Source: JANLVJ01 sp031363945 (GTDB taxonomy: Bacteria > Bacteroidota > Bacteroidia > Sphingobacteriales > Sphingobacteriaceae). Taken from it: a stretch of DNA of 64,000 nucleotides. A model generated the notes under the pieces. That model worked only from the letters and a program-made list of their open reading frames with translations. It was not told where the DNA came from and ran no database searches. Shown here piece after piece: positions 53,751 through 63,464 of the stretch. The stretch spans positions 62,001 to 126,000 of the forward strand of contig JANLVJ010000013.1 in NCBI GenBank assembly GCA_031363945.1. Reading direction: 5' to 3'. The translations under genes and the position numbers were made by a program. How positions within the stretch are numbered: the stretch's first letter is position 1; every line of letters starts with the position of its first letter.

Positions 53751-55697
53751 ATGAGTGATCCTGTAAAACATGAATGTGGTATTGCATTCATCCGCTTGCT
53801 GAAACCTTTTTCATATTATCAGGAAAAGTATGGTACCCCTCTTTATGCTGTAAAAAAGCTTTATCTCCTGATGGAAAAGCAACATAACAGGGGTCAGGAT
53901 GGCGCTGGAGTTGCCGCAATTAAATTTGATATTCCCGCGGGAAACCGTTATATCAGTCGGCAAAGGTCAAATTCTCCTAAAGCTGTTCAGGAAATCTTTG
54001 AACATATAACCCAGAGATACCTTGATATTAAGGCTGCACATCCTGGTAAAATGGATGATGCTGACTGGGTCAAGCTGCATGTTCCTTTCACAGGAGAACT
54101 TCTACTGGGGCATCTTAGATACGGTACCCATGGTAATAATTCAATTGAAAACGTACATCCTTTTTTGCGCCAGAATAATTGGATGACCCGTAATCTGGTC
54201 ATTGCTGGAAACTTCAACCTTACAAATGTTGAAGAAATGGTAGAGCAACTTCTTGAACTTGGCATGCATCCAAAAGAAAAGGCAGACACAGTTACCATTC
54301 TTGAAAAAATTGGTCATTTTCTCGATAATGAGAATCAGCGACTCTTTGAACATTTTAAACAAGAGGGGCATAATAATGTTGAGATCTCTAATTTAATAGC
54401 CCAAAATCTGGATGTAGCCAGAATTTTGACAAGAGCTGCAAAAACCTGGGACGGCGGTTATACAATCGCTGGTCTGTTCGGACATGGAGATGCCTTTATC
54501 ATGCGTGATCCATCAGGGATACGACCTGCGTTTTATTATCAGGATGATGAAGTTGTCGTTGCTGCCTCAGAACGTCCGGCAATACAATCAGCCTTTAATG
54601 TGCCAGTTTCAGAAATTCATGAAGTAAAACCTGGGCATGCATTGATCATTAAAAAGAACGGGAAAATTAGTCAGCAAAAATTCAGAGAGCCCTTACCTTT
54701 AAAAGCTTGTTCATTTGAACGCATTTACTTCTCCCGTGGATCAGATACAGATATTTATCAGGAACGTAAAAAGCTTGGTTCCTTACTTGTTCCCGAGATC
54801 TTGAAGGCTGTTGATCAGGATATAGAAAATACCGTATTCTCATTCATACCCAATACGGCAGAAGTTGCATATTATGGTATGGTGGCAGGTGTTGAAGATC
54901 ATATACGGAAAATTCAAAAAGCTGAACTTCTTAAAGGAAACCTTGATGAAGCGACTCTTGAACGCGTACTTGCTATCAGGCCCCGAGTTGAAAAAATAGC
55001 TTTGAAAGATGTCAAGCTGCGTACGTTTATCACTCAGGATGCTGATCGTGATGAACTTGTGACGCATGTGTATGATACAACATATGGTGTAGTCAAGGCG
55101 GGGGTTGATAATCTGGTCGTGATTGACGATTCTATTGTACGGGGTACCACCTTAAGACAAAGTATTCTTAAAATTCTTGACCGGCTGAATCCGAGAAGTA
55201 TTGTAGTTGTTTCTTCAGCGCCTCAGATCAGGTATCCAGACTGCTACGGTATAGATATGTCAAGAATGCGTGAATTTGTTGCTTTTCAGGCAGCAATATC
55301 ACTACTGAAGAAAAGTGGGCGCCATGAATTAATAGGAGAGGTATATGAGAAATGCCGTCTTGAATTACTCAAACCTCCTGAACATATGGTAAATCATGTT
55401 AAACTGATTTATGCTCCTTTTACGGATGAAGAAATTTCAGCAGAAATTGCCCTTATCATTTCTCCTGAGGATATTAAAGCTGAAGTTAAGGTCATATACC
55501 AAAAATTGGAAGATCTGGCAATTGCTTGCCCTATGAATCTTGGTGACTGGTACTTCTCAGGTAATTATCCTACACCAGGAGGTAATAAAGTTGTAAACAA
55601 AGCATATATGAATTATATGGAAGGTACCACTGGACGCCCATATGAAGATCTTATGGCGGCAGATGCACCAGAACTAAATAAACAGTTGCATAGCTGA
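53751..55697 (+). CDS. long PurF-like class II glutamine amidotransferase
   Basis: This 648-residue protein combines an N-terminal class II glutaminase domain with a C-terminal phosphoribosyltransferase domain. A likely cleaved leader of eight residues exposes the nucleophile Cys9 (HECGIAFIRL). HNRGQDGAG, LGHLRYGTHG and the PRPP-binding VVIDDSIVRGTTL match amidophosphoribosyltransferase, the first enzyme of purine synthesis. It is about 150 residues longer than usual PurF, with extra segments in both halves and an altered region (YGIDMSRMREFVAF). Bacteroidota often have this long form beside a normal PurF. Whether it makes phosphoribosylamine is not certain. Confidence 0.85.
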   Translation: MSDPVKHECGIAFIRLLKPFSYYQEKYGTPLYAVKKLYLLMEKQHNRGQDGAGVAAIKFDIPAGNRYISRQRSNSPKAVQEIFEHITQRYLDIKAAHPGKMDDADWVKLHVPFTGELLLGHLRYGTHGNNSIENVHPFLRQNNWMTRNLVIAGNFNLTNVEEMVEQLLELGMHPKEKADTVTILEKIGHFLDNENQRLFEHFKQEGHNNVEISNLIAQNLDVARILTRAAKTWDGGYTIAGLFGHGDAFIMRDPSGIRPAFYYQDDEVVVAASERPAIQSAFNVPVSEIHEVKPGHALIIKKNGKISQQKFREPLPLKACSFERIYFSRGSDTDIYQERKKLGSLLVPEILKAVDQDIENTVFSFIPNTAEVAYYGMVAGVEDHIRKIQKAELLKGNLDEATLERVLAIRPRVEKIALKDVKLRTFITQDADRDELVTHVYDTTYGVVKAGVDNLVVIDDSIVRGTTLRQSILKILDRLNPRSIVVVSSAPQIRYPDCYGIDMSRMREFVAFQAAISLLKKSGRHELIGEVYEKCRLELLKPPEHMVNHVKLIYAPFTDEEISAEIALIISPEDIKAEVKVIYQKLEDLAIACPMNLGDWYFSGNYPTPGGNKVVNKAYMNYMEGTTGRPYEDLMAADAPELNKQLHS

Positions 55698-55721
55698 TAC
55701 GTATAGGAAAAAAGTAAACTT

Positions 55722-55746
55722 AGGGTAGCTCAAAATTACCCTTTTG
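55722..55746 (+). terminator. weak hairpin after the PurF-like gene
   Basis: AGGGTA and TACCCT close a 9-base loop 24 bases after the stop codon, followed by only four T. The rest of 55747-55887 shows no further structure. Confidence 0.45.
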
Positions 55747-55887
55747 TAATAGTAACATGCCCCCAAAAACATCATTCTTTCATGGTATGGTATTTTTAGG
55801 TCAGCTTTTAAAAATCTTTGTAAACCGTGATTAGAATTAACCGGTTTTAAGAACTGCAATAGTCAGTTGAAATCACTACAGCTGTTC

Positions 55888-56520
55888 TTATTTGATGAAT
55901 AAATTCAAAATTAACCTGCATCCAAAGCATATAATCACCACACCCGCTATGCGGTTCATTGTAATTATCGTTCTTCCACTGATTTTATTTCTTAATTTAT
56001 TCGCAAAATAGGCCTTTGTGATATCCATAGTATAACAAGTCAATAAGGTACTGGTAAAGAACAGGATGTTTTCGTAATTGTCAAACTCATTGTCAATATG
56101 AAAGACTGATTTCAAAATACTATTGACCGTGATCCAGAATACTAATACAGAAGGATTAAAAAAAGTAATTAAAAAACCTTTGACAAGATATCCCGCATGA
56201 CCAAAATGAAACTTATCTTCTATTGCTTCATACTTTAATTCGACTTTCTTTGCAATATAATAGACGCCTACTGCAATGAGAAATACTCCACCAAAAACCG
56301 CAGTAAGCTTTTGATAACGAGCTTCAAACTCTAAAATCCGGGTTCCATAAAATGTTATCGTGACCCATGAGATATCTGCCAGAAGTACACCCGTTGCCAG
56401 AGCCGCTCCTGAAAAAAAACCTTTTTCTATACTGGTCTTTATGAGTGCAAAAAATACAGGTCCGGTCAAAAAAGACAATATGATACCAACCCCTATACCA
56501 CTTAGATTCGCTACAAGCAT
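55888..56520 (-). CDS. LysE-family exporter
   Basis: This is a 210-residue inner-membrane protein with six hydrophobic segments. The start GIGVGIILSFLTGPVFFALIK is the signature region of LysE/RhtB exporters of amino acids and similar small molecules, and TFFNPSVLVFW supports it. The substrate is unknown. It is divergent from the sugar symporter; the 220 bases between them carry an inverted repeat close to this gene's start. Confidence 0.85.
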   Translation of the reverse strand: MLVANLSGIGVGIILSFLTGPVFFALIKTSIEKGFFSGAALATGVLLADISWVTITFYGTRILEFEARYQKLTAVFGGVFLIAVGVYYIAKKVELKYEAIEDKFHFGHAGYLVKGFLITFFNPSVLVFWITVNSILKSVFHIDNEFDNYENILFFTSTLLTCYTMDITKAYFANKLRNKISGRTIITMNRIAGVVIICFGCRLILNLFIK

Positions 56521-56541
56521 TAATTATTGATTGAATTCGTG

Positions 56542-56565
56542 ATTAACAGAATGATTCCTGTTAAT
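56542..56565. promoter_or_regulatory. possible operator upstream of the LysE-type gene
   Basis: ATTAACAG and CTGTTAAT are perfect inverted 8-base arms with an 8-base spacer that is itself partly symmetric (AAT/ATT). The site lies 21-45 bases upstream of the LysE-type start, where a repressor or activator could bind. Confidence 0.4.
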
Positions 56566-56740
56566 GCTTAAAAATTGGGGTTAAAAAATTATTAAGGTGA
56601 TAGATGGCGTTTTAGTTCTGCAATATTAACAAAACTGTGCTGAATTCTTATTTCCTTTAACATACTTCTGATAGGCTAAATTAAATTATCGTTCAATTTT
56701 AGTATGTTAGCTAAACGATCAGGTAAAATAAATTTATCAT

Positions 56741-58033
56741 ATGAGTAATTCTTCTACAGAAACATTACCTGGCCAGAAGGCTACCAATTACACTTACGAA
56801 ATTACTATAATTGGTGTGTTGTTCTTCATCTTTGGGTTTGTAACCTGGGTCAATGGCTCATTGATCGCTTATTTGAAGATAGCCTGCCAACTGAATAATT
56901 TTCAGTCATACCTGGTAGCATTTGCTTTTTTTATCTCCTATTTTGTCATGGGCATACCCTCATCATTTGTTTTAAAATGGATAGGGTATAAGAGGGGTAT
57001 GGTATTGGGACTGATCATTATGGCGATTGGAGCATTGATATTTGTACCAGCGGCCCATACCCGTATTTATGCTTATTTCTTAATTGGATTATTTATAATA
57101 GGTACTGGCCTTGCCGTTTTACAGGCAGCTGTTAATCCGTATGTTACCGTTCTTGGCCCGCATGAGTCAGCCGCCCAGCGTATAAGCATCATGGGTATCT
57201 GTAATAAAGTTGCTGGTGGTATCGGAACGTTTGTACTGGCCTCCGTTTTACTGGTTGATACTACCAAGTTTGAAAAAGACCTCTTAGGGCTCAGTGATCC
57301 TGCCAAATCAATTAAACTAGATAAACTTGCTGAACGGGTTATAATACCCTATTACTGTATTGCAGGGGTGCTGGTCGTTCTTGCCTTATTGGTATGGCTT
57401 TCAAAGCTACCTGAAGTTGATACTGATAAAGAAGATGAAGAATTACAGTTAGCAAATAGTAATAAAACGAATATTTTTCAATTTCCAAATCTCGTTCTTG
57501 GAGTACTTACCCTATTTTTATATGTCGGTGTCGAAGTAATTGCTGGTGATAGTATCATCACATTTGGTAAAACACAGCATATTCCACTTGAAACAGCCAG
57601 ATTCTTTACCATTTTCACCCTGCTTGCCATGGTTGTCGGCTATATAGCTGGCATAATAACCATTCCTAAATATGTACGTCAACAGGTAGCTTTACGCTGG
57701 TCGGCTGTATTGGGTCTTTTGTTCACAGTGGGTATTTTATTTACTTCTGGGTATACAGCAGTGACCTTTTTGGCGCTTTTAGGTCTTGCAAATGCAATTA
57801 TGTGGCCAGCCATCTGGCCTCTTGCATTAGAAGGACTTGGCCGCTTCACAAAAATTGGTGCGGCTCTTTTAATTATGGCAATAGCAGGTGGGGCAGTAAT
57901 GTCATTATTATTAGGGTACCTCACAGATGTTTTTCAGAATCATACCCAGTATGCTTACTTTATAGCCTTGCCATGCTACGGATTTATCCTTTATTATGCG
58001 TCTCAGGGCCATAAAATCAGAAGCTGGTCATAG
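56741..58033 (+). CDS. FucP-type sugar:proton symporter (MFS)
   Basis: This is a 430-residue inner-membrane transporter with 12 helices of the fucose-galactose-glucose (FHS) branch of the major facilitator superfamily. Characteristic pieces are FIFGFVTWVNGSLIAYLK, QSYLVAFAFFISYFVMGIPS and LQAAVNPYVTVLGP near the middle of the N-terminal half. It probably takes up glucose, galactose or fucose. No catabolic gene is adjacent. A TAAATTTA box (one mismatch to the -7 consensus) is just upstream. Confidence 0.92.
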   Translation: MSNSSTETLPGQKATNYTYEITIIGVLFFIFGFVTWVNGSLIAYLKIACQLNNFQSYLVAFAFFISYFVMGIPSSFVLKWIGYKRGMVLGLIIMAIGALIFVPAAHTRIYAYFLIGLFIIGTGLAVLQAAVNPYVTVLGPHESAAQRISIMGICNKVAGGIGTFVLASVLLVDTTKFEKDLLGLSDPAKSIKLDKLAERVIIPYYCIAGVLVVLALLVWLSKLPEVDTDKEDEELQLANSNKTNIFQFPNLVLGVLTLFLYVGVEVIAGDSIITFGKTQHIPLETARFFTIFTLLAMVVGYIAGIITIPKYVRQQVALRWSAVLGLLFTVGILFTSGYTAVTFLALLGLANAIMWPAIWPLALEGLGRFTKIGAALLIMAIAGGAVMSLLLGYLTDVFQNHTQYAYFIALPCYGFILYYASQGHKIRSWS

Positions 58034-58092
58034 TCACCATCAAGAAATTTTGCTTATTCTTAGTCATGCGTGTGGTGTAAACTTTGGTTTAT

Positions 58093-58100
58093 TATCTTTG
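58093..58100 (+). promoter_or_regulatory. possible -7 element directly before guaA
   Basis: TATCTTTG matches TAnnTTTG exactly but ends only three bases before the ATG. Transcription from it would give a leaderless or nearly leaderless guaA mRNA. No TTG lies at the normal -33 distance. Confidence 0.35.
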
Positions 58101-58103
58101 CAA

Positions 58104-59633
58104 ATGGTTGAAAAAATTATCATTGTCGATTTTGGGTCTCAATACACACAGCTCATTGCCCGTAGGGTACGTGAGTTGAATGTTTATTGCGAGATACACC
58201 CTTATTTTAAGGTACCTGAACCAGATGAAACCATTAAAGGCTATATATTGTCAGGAAGCCCTCATTCTGTTTTCGAAAAAGATGCTCCTTCATTCGATTT
58301 TGAATCAGTTTATAAGACCTATCCGATTTTAGGTATTTGTTATGGTGCACAACTTATTGCGCACAGTCTTGGTGGATTGGTTGAACATTCAGATACCCGT
58401 GAATATGGGCGGGCCAATTTAAATGAAGTTGACCACCACAATCAGCTTTTTAAACAAGTAACCACTGGCAGTCAGGTATGGATGAGCCATGCTGATACCA
58501 TTAAATCAATACCAGCAGCCTTTAACCTGTTAGCTAGCTCTGAATCTGTAAAAGTTGCGGGTTTTCAGCTAACCGGTTTTCAAACCTACGGTATCCAGTT
58601 TCATCCAGAGGTAACTCATTCGCTTGAAGGCAAAATGATTCTACAAAATTACCTGGTAGATATTTGCCATTGCTCACAAAGCTGGACGTCTGACGCCTTT
58701 GTAGAATCAACAATAGCGGGTCTTCGTAAAAAAATTGGCACTGACAAAGTTGTAATGGGCTTGTCTGGTGGGGTTGATTCAACCGTTGCCGCGATGCTCT
58801 TGCACCGGGCCATAGGTACGCAGCTGCATTGTATCTTCGTCGATAATGGCCTTCTTCGTAAAAATGAATTTACCCAGGTGATTGAATCATACCAGCATAT
58901 GGGGTTGAATATTACAGGCATTCATGCAGGTGAGAGGTTTCTCTCAGAACTAAAGGGTATTTCTGATCCAGAGCAGAAGCGGAAGATTATAGGAAGGGTT
59001 TTTATAGAGGTTTTTGATGAAGCTGCCCATGCCATTAAAGATGTAAGCTGGCTGGGTCAGGGAACTATCTACCCTGATGTAATTGAATCAATATCTGTTA
59101 AGGGGCCATCAGTAACCATCAAATCACATCATAATGTAGGTGGGCTACCAGACTTTATGAAACTTAAAGTAGTAGAGCCTTTAAATACATTGTTTAAAGA
59201 TGAAGTTAGAAGGGTAGGGCATAGACTGGATATCGATTCTTCGATATTAAACCGTCATCCTTTTCCTGGCCCAGGCCTTGCAGTTCGTATTTTAGGTGAA
59301 ATAACCCCTGAAAGAGTTGCTATCTTACAGGAAGCTGATGCTATCTATATCGACCTTTTGCGTAGTAGTGGCAATTATGACAAGGTATGGCAAGCTGGTG
59401 CAATATTCCTTCCTGTAAAATCAGTAGGGGTAATGGGTGATGGCCGAACTTATGAACATGTTATAGCCTTAAGGGCTGTAGAATCGGTTGATGGCATGAC
59501 TGCCGACTGGTGTCACCTGCCTTATGAGGTGCTTGCTGCAATTTCAAATGAGATTATTAATAAAGTTAAAGGAATCAACAGGGTCGTATATGATATTAGT
59601 TCAAAACCTCCTGCAACCATTGAATGGGAGTAA
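58104..59633 (+). CDS. guaA: GMP synthase (glutamine-hydrolysing)
   Basis: This enzyme converts XMP to GMP. The 509 residues contain the class I amidotransferase domain (VDFGSQYTQLIARRVREL, Cys79 in GICYGAQ, His and Glu in QFHPEVTHS). The ATP pyrophosphatase domain follows with GLSGGVDSTVAA near residue 218, and the C-terminal dimerisation domain ends in PPATIEWE. The start is the ATG at 58104; the frame is open further up, but that part is unlike GuaA and overlaps the symporter gene. Confidence 0.98.
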   Translation: MVEKIIIVDFGSQYTQLIARRVRELNVYCEIHPYFKVPEPDETIKGYILSGSPHSVFEKDAPSFDFESVYKTYPILGICYGAQLIAHSLGGLVEHSDTREYGRANLNEVDHHNQLFKQVTTGSQVWMSHADTIKSIPAAFNLLASSESVKVAGFQLTGFQTYGIQFHPEVTHSLEGKMILQNYLVDICHCSQSWTSDAFVESTIAGLRKKIGTDKVVMGLSGGVDSTVAAMLLHRAIGTQLHCIFVDNGLLRKNEFTQVIESYQHMGLNITGIHAGERFLSELKGISDPEQKRKIIGRVFIEVFDEAAHAIKDVSWLGQGTIYPDVIESISVKGPSVTIKSHHNVGGLPDFMKLKVVEPLNTLFKDEVRRVGHRLDIDSSILNRHPFPGPGLAVRILGEITPERVAILQEADAIYIDLLRSSGNYDKVWQAGAIFLPVKSVGVMGDGRTYEHVIALRAVESVDGMTADWCHLPYEVLAAISNEIINKVKGINRVVYDISSKPPATIEWE

Positions 59634-60840
59634 AAAAAGCTTGTTTTTTTTATTCCTGGGGTTACTATGTTCTTGTGCTGCCAGAAAAAATAATACTGTT
59701 AGTTCAACACAGAATGTTCAACCCACCAGGCCTGGATATACTACGGGTAGTCTAAAAAAAGATTCTGGTATACTTTCTTCGAAAAGACAAGATCCTGAAT
59801 CTTTTTCAACTATTTCTCTCTTGCTACCCTTCAAGCTGTCAGCTATAAATGTTGAAAACCGGGCCGAGTTAGAGAAATCTTATTTACCTCTTGACTTTTA
59901 TCAGGGATTCAGACTAGCTATTGATTCTCTTGCAGCTACCGGCAGTAAGATCAGATTGAATGTACTTGATTCTCAGGATGACAGTTCAAGAATCAGCTCA
60001 TTGATTGCTTTAGGGCAGCTCGACCACAGCAGCCTTGTAGTTGGACCCATATTTCCAGGTGAGATTGAAAAAGTAAAGTCTTTTGCTGCCAGGAATCATA
60101 CTTTTTTTGTTTCACCATTATCGCCACATAAACTGAGCGAATTCAATAATCCTTATCTAATTCAGGTGAGCAGCCCGCTCGAAGCTTATGCCAGGCAGAC
60201 AGCCATATTTATCAACGAGCATTATCCTGGGGCCCATATCGTCATACTACGTTTCACTGAATCAGATGACAAATTTATTAAACCCCTGACCGAAGTATTG
60301 GTGGCAGCTCCAGAAATTATCAAGGCAATAAATAACCAGAAAATGGTTTTTTTGAAATCGAAACTTGAACCAGGCAAACAACATATTTTGATAGTGCCCT
60401 CTCTTGATAAATCGTTCTGGTCAAATCTAATGCTTTATTTAACAGGGCAAAATTTAGACATACCGCTTGTTATTTTTGCACACCCAAACTTTGAGAGGTT
60501 ACAATTTACAAATTATGATTTGATGCAGCAGATAGGTCTGCGTTTTGCTTCAAATTACCTGCTTGACCGAAGTGAACAAAATGTTCAGGGGTTTATCCGG
60601 GCTTATAAAAATCGATATTTTGCTAATCCATCAAGATATGCCGTTATTGGTTTCGATATAGGCACCTATTTTGGCCGGCTTGCGAAAAATAAATCCACCA
60701 TTGAAGAGGCATTAAAAGAGTCAGACTTCAAAGGTCTGCATACTGAATTTAAGTTTAAAAAAGTACCCGGACAAGGGTATGAGAATAATTCAATTATGAT
60801 CTTAAAATATAACCAGGGTCAACTTCTGGAAGACAAATGA
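59590..60840 (+). CDS. lipoprotein with periplasmic-binding-protein fold
   Basis: This 416-residue protein begins inside the end of guaA (44-base overlap) and has a lipoprotein signal (FFLFLGLLCSCAA). After a Ser/Thr/Pro linker comes a type 1 periplasmic-binding fold: ISLLLPFKL, LDFYQGFRLAIDSL, LVVGPIFPGE and FFVSPLSPH. The fold resembles the LpoA-type activators of penicillin-binding proteins and amino acid binding proteins, but no transporter genes are nearby. An in-frame TTG at 59620 is another possible start. The gene overlaps the next one by four bases. Its ligand is unknown. Confidence 0.75.
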   Translation: MILVQNLLQPLNGSKKSLFFLFLGLLCSCAARKNNTVSSTQNVQPTRPGYTTGSLKKDSGILSSKRQDPESFSTISLLLPFKLSAINVENRAELEKSYLPLDFYQGFRLAIDSLAATGSKIRLNVLDSQDDSSRISSLIALGQLDHSSLVVGPIFPGEIEKVKSFAARNHTFFVSPLSPHKLSEFNNPYLIQVSSPLEAYARQTAIFINEHYPGAHIVILRFTESDDKFIKPLTEVLVAAPEIIKAINNQKMVFLKSKLEPGKQHILIVPSLDKSFWSNLMLYLTGQNLDIPLVIFAHPNFERLQFTNYDLMQQIGLRFASNYLLDRSEQNVQGFIRAYKNRYFANPSRYAVIGFDIGTYFGRLAKNKSTIEEALKESDFKGLHTEFKFKKVPGQGYENNSIMILKYNQGQLLEDK

Positions 60841-62009
60841 TAGCTGAATCTAGATTACGCAACGCAGTACAGGTTTTATCTTCTGAATATATCCCTGGTA
60901 AATTACCCCTATCAAGATTCCTGAATCAATGGTTTAAAAAAAACCGTCAGATGGGATCAAAGGACAGAAAAATTTTAAGTAGTCTTTTATATGATCATTA
61001 CCGATGTGTTCATCTGTTATCAGATCTTGAGCCAGAAGATCAACTACTTGCTTCACGGTTTCTTCTGAATAATGACGATGCAATATTAATAGCTGAATTA
61101 AAGCCAACGTGGGTAAGTCAAATGTCTTTGGGTTTTAATGAAAAACTTACTTTACTACAAACCTGGTATTCTGATCTTACCCCACACCCAATATTTCCCT
61201 TTAGTGAATACCTGAGTACTGAAATTGAAAAAGATGCCTATGTTTCTTCTTACCTCAGGCAGCCCTGGTTTTTTCTGAGAATTCGAAATGGATATGACGA
61301 GGAAGTAATAAGCTGCCTTGAAAAACATGAAATTTCTTTCACCAGGGTGAGCACAAACTGTATTCAGTTTACCAACCAGACCAGAATTGACTTCCTGGCC
61401 GATGAATGTGCTGGTCTGACTGAGGTTCAGGATCTCTCTTCCCAATTATGTGGAACCTATTTCAATCCGGTTGAAGAGTCTTCCTGGTGGGATTGCTGTG
61501 CTGGAGCAGGTGGTAAAACTTTACTTCTGGCTGATATTGAGCCTAATGTTCGTATTTATGCCTCAGACTATCGGGAAAGTGTACTTGAAAATCTGCGAGA
61601 GCGCATTCTACGTGCAGGTCAGCGTGCCCGTAAAATATTTCAGACTGATTTGGTGCATGGGGTAAACCTTCCGGTAGCAGATCTGAAGTTTGACGGAATT
61701 ATACTCGATGCCCCATGTTCCGGATCGGGAACCTGGGCAAGAACTCCTGAAATGCTAGCTTCATTTGAATCTTCTACAATCGGAAGATTCAGTGACATGC
61801 AATTTACAATTGCATGTAGGGTAATAGATTATCTTAAATCAGGTGCTCCGTTAATTTATATAACCTGCTCTGTATTTACCAGTGAAAATGAAGAACTAAT
61901 TGATCGACTTCTTGATACAGGAAAGCTTGTTCTTGAAAAACAAGAATATTTTAAGGGTTATGGGAGAGGTGCCGACACCATGTTTATTTCGAAATTAATA
62001 AAGGTGTAG
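60837..62009 (+). CDS. RsmB/NOP-type RNA (cytosine-5) methyltransferase
   Basis: This is a 390-residue SAM-dependent RNA methyltransferase. The N-terminal third is helical (NusB-like or related). The catalytic part shows WWDCCAGAGGKTLLLADI, ILDAPCSGSGTWA with one catalytic cysteine near residue 295, and ITCSVFTSENEELID with the second. Its target may be 16S rRNA, as for RsmB, or tRNA; that cannot be decided here. It starts within the stop codon of the preceding lipoprotein gene. Confidence 0.9.
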   Translation: MIAESRLRNAVQVLSSEYIPGKLPLSRFLNQWFKKNRQMGSKDRKILSSLLYDHYRCVHLLSDLEPEDQLLASRFLLNNDDAILIAELKPTWVSQMSLGFNEKLTLLQTWYSDLTPHPIFPFSEYLSTEIEKDAYVSSYLRQPWFFLRIRNGYDEEVISCLEKHEISFTRVSTNCIQFTNQTRIDFLADECAGLTEVQDLSSQLCGTYFNPVEESSWWDCCAGAGGKTLLLADIEPNVRIYASDYRESVLENLRERILRAGQRARKIFQTDLVHGVNLPVADLKFDGIILDAPCSGSGTWARTPEMLASFESSTIGRFSDMQFTIACRVIDYLKSGAPLIYITCSVFTSENEELIDRLLDTGKLVLEKQEYFKGYGRGADTMFISKLIKV

Positions 62010-62085
62010 GCAGAAGGTCTTTACCAGATACGGTATTAATAGCATCGGTTGCGTATACGTACAAGAGCCAATAGAACCAGTAATT

Positions 62086-63324
62086 ATGGATGCCCATCAG
62101 AACGTTGAAACATTGAACTTAGTTGATGTTTCAATAGCTTCTAAATCAATAAACCGTATAGAGTCAATCGATGTGCTCAGAGCATTAACAATGGTCATGA
62201 TGATCTTTGTTAATGACCTGGGCTCATTAAGAAAAATTCCAGAATGGCTTGATCATGTAAAAGCTGACGTTGACGGCATTGGACTTGCTGATACTGTATT
62301 TCCAGCATTTTTATTTTTAGTAGGCCTCTCTCTACCCTATGCAATAGCTCACCGTTTGAGAAAAGGTGATTCTCTGATGCAGCTAATCGCCCATATTCTA
62401 TCACGTTCTTTTGCCTTGATTGTCATGGGGGTATTTTTGGTGAACGGAGAAACCATAAACAGCCAGGCAACAGGATTTGATCACTATATCTGGAACCCTC
62501 TGTGCTGCATTTCTTTCATTCTGATCTGGAATGTATATCCCTTGAAAATCGGAAGACACCTTAAAATCTGGGCCAGGGTAACAGGGGTAGTCCTGCTCTG
62601 CTTACTGGCATTTATTTATAGAGGAGGTGATAATGGTATTATTAATCGTTTTGCCGCCCAATGGTGGGGAATTCTTGGGCTTATTGGCTGGGCTTATCTG
62701 GCAACAGCAATAATAACAGTATTCTTAAGAGATCGTTTATGGCTGCTGATATTAGTATGGGCCTTATTTAGTGGAATCAGCTTGCTCTATACAGAAGAAA
62801 TCATAGGTCATACTGGCTTTTTCTGGTTTGTTCCCGCAGCAATTATAGGTGGCTCACTTACGGGGTTAATTATGGGGGGAGTTATTATTGCAACTCTCTT
62901 TGAGCGGCTTAGAAGAAAACATCCTGTGAGGATGACTTTCCTGTTTATCGCAATTTTTGCCCTCTTAATTGGATTATGTTATTACAGCCATAATTTCTAC
63001 ATCATTTCTAAGATCGATGCCAGCCTGCCCTGGGTATATCTTTGCACAGCGATAACCCTGCTCGCTTTTACTGCAATTTATTGGCTGACTGATGTACTGG
63101 GCAAGGCTTCCTGGTTTAGTTTTATTAAACCAGCAGGTACCGATACCTTATTATGTTATCTGATTCCTTATTTGCTGGTGAGTCTGGTATATGCCAGTCA
63201 TCTTAAAATCCCGGTTTTCTTTCTGACAGGAACTCTGGGTTTAGTCAAATCATTTTTATTTGCCATGGCCTGCGTCTGGATAACGGCGGGTCTGAATAAA
63301 ATTGGTATCAGACTAAAATTATAG
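62086..63324 (+). CDS. DUF5009 / HGSNAT-like membrane protein
   Basis: This is a 412-residue protein with about ten membrane helices. The opening RIESIDVLRALTMVMMIFVN and DTVFPAFLFLVGLSLPYAI are the signature of the DUF5009 family, related to heparan-alpha-glucosaminide N-acetyltransferase. That group transfers acetyl groups across membranes onto sugars. The substrate here is unknown. It starts 76 bases after the methyltransferase gene and is followed by a terminator. Confidence 0.85.
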   Translation: MDAHQNVETLNLVDVSIASKSINRIESIDVLRALTMVMMIFVNDLGSLRKIPEWLDHVKADVDGIGLADTVFPAFLFLVGLSLPYAIAHRLRKGDSLMQLIAHILSRSFALIVMGVFLVNGETINSQATGFDHYIWNPLCCISFILIWNVYPLKIGRHLKIWARVTGVVLLCLLAFIYRGGDNGIINRFAAQWWGILGLIGWAYLATAIITVFLRDRLWLLILVWALFSGISLLYTEEIIGHTGFFWFVPAAIIGGSLTGLIMGGVIIATLFERLRRKHPVRMTFLFIAIFALLIGLCYYSHNFYIISKIDASLPWVYLCTAITLLAFTAIYWLTDVLGKASWFSFIKPAGTDTLLCYLIPYLLVSLVYASHLKIPVFFLTGTLGLVKSFLFAMACVWITAGLNKIGIRLKL

Positions 63325-63354
63325 TAATGGGCTGAGCATTTAGATAATTTAAAT

Positions 63355-63385
63355 TCCAGCAGGTTAAAAACACTGGATTTTTTTT
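63355..63385 (+). terminator. intrinsic terminator after the DUF5009 gene
   Basis: TCCAG pairs with CTGGA across a 13-base loop, followed by eight T. The stem is short but the T run is strong. Confidence 0.5.
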
Positions 63386-63464
63386 ACTTTGTATGAAAAG
63401 GCTTTAATTATGAAGACTCTGGTAGTTGAATTGGAATCGTAAAATTAATCAGCTATAAAAACGG

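Noticed and set aside
57996..58103. N-terminal extension of GuaA by 36 residues
   Set aside because: It overlaps the symporter gene and has no likeness to GuaA, whose conserved start is at 58104.
63410..63442. 10-codon open frame before the YebC-family gene
   Set aside because: Too short and without supporting signals to call a gene.
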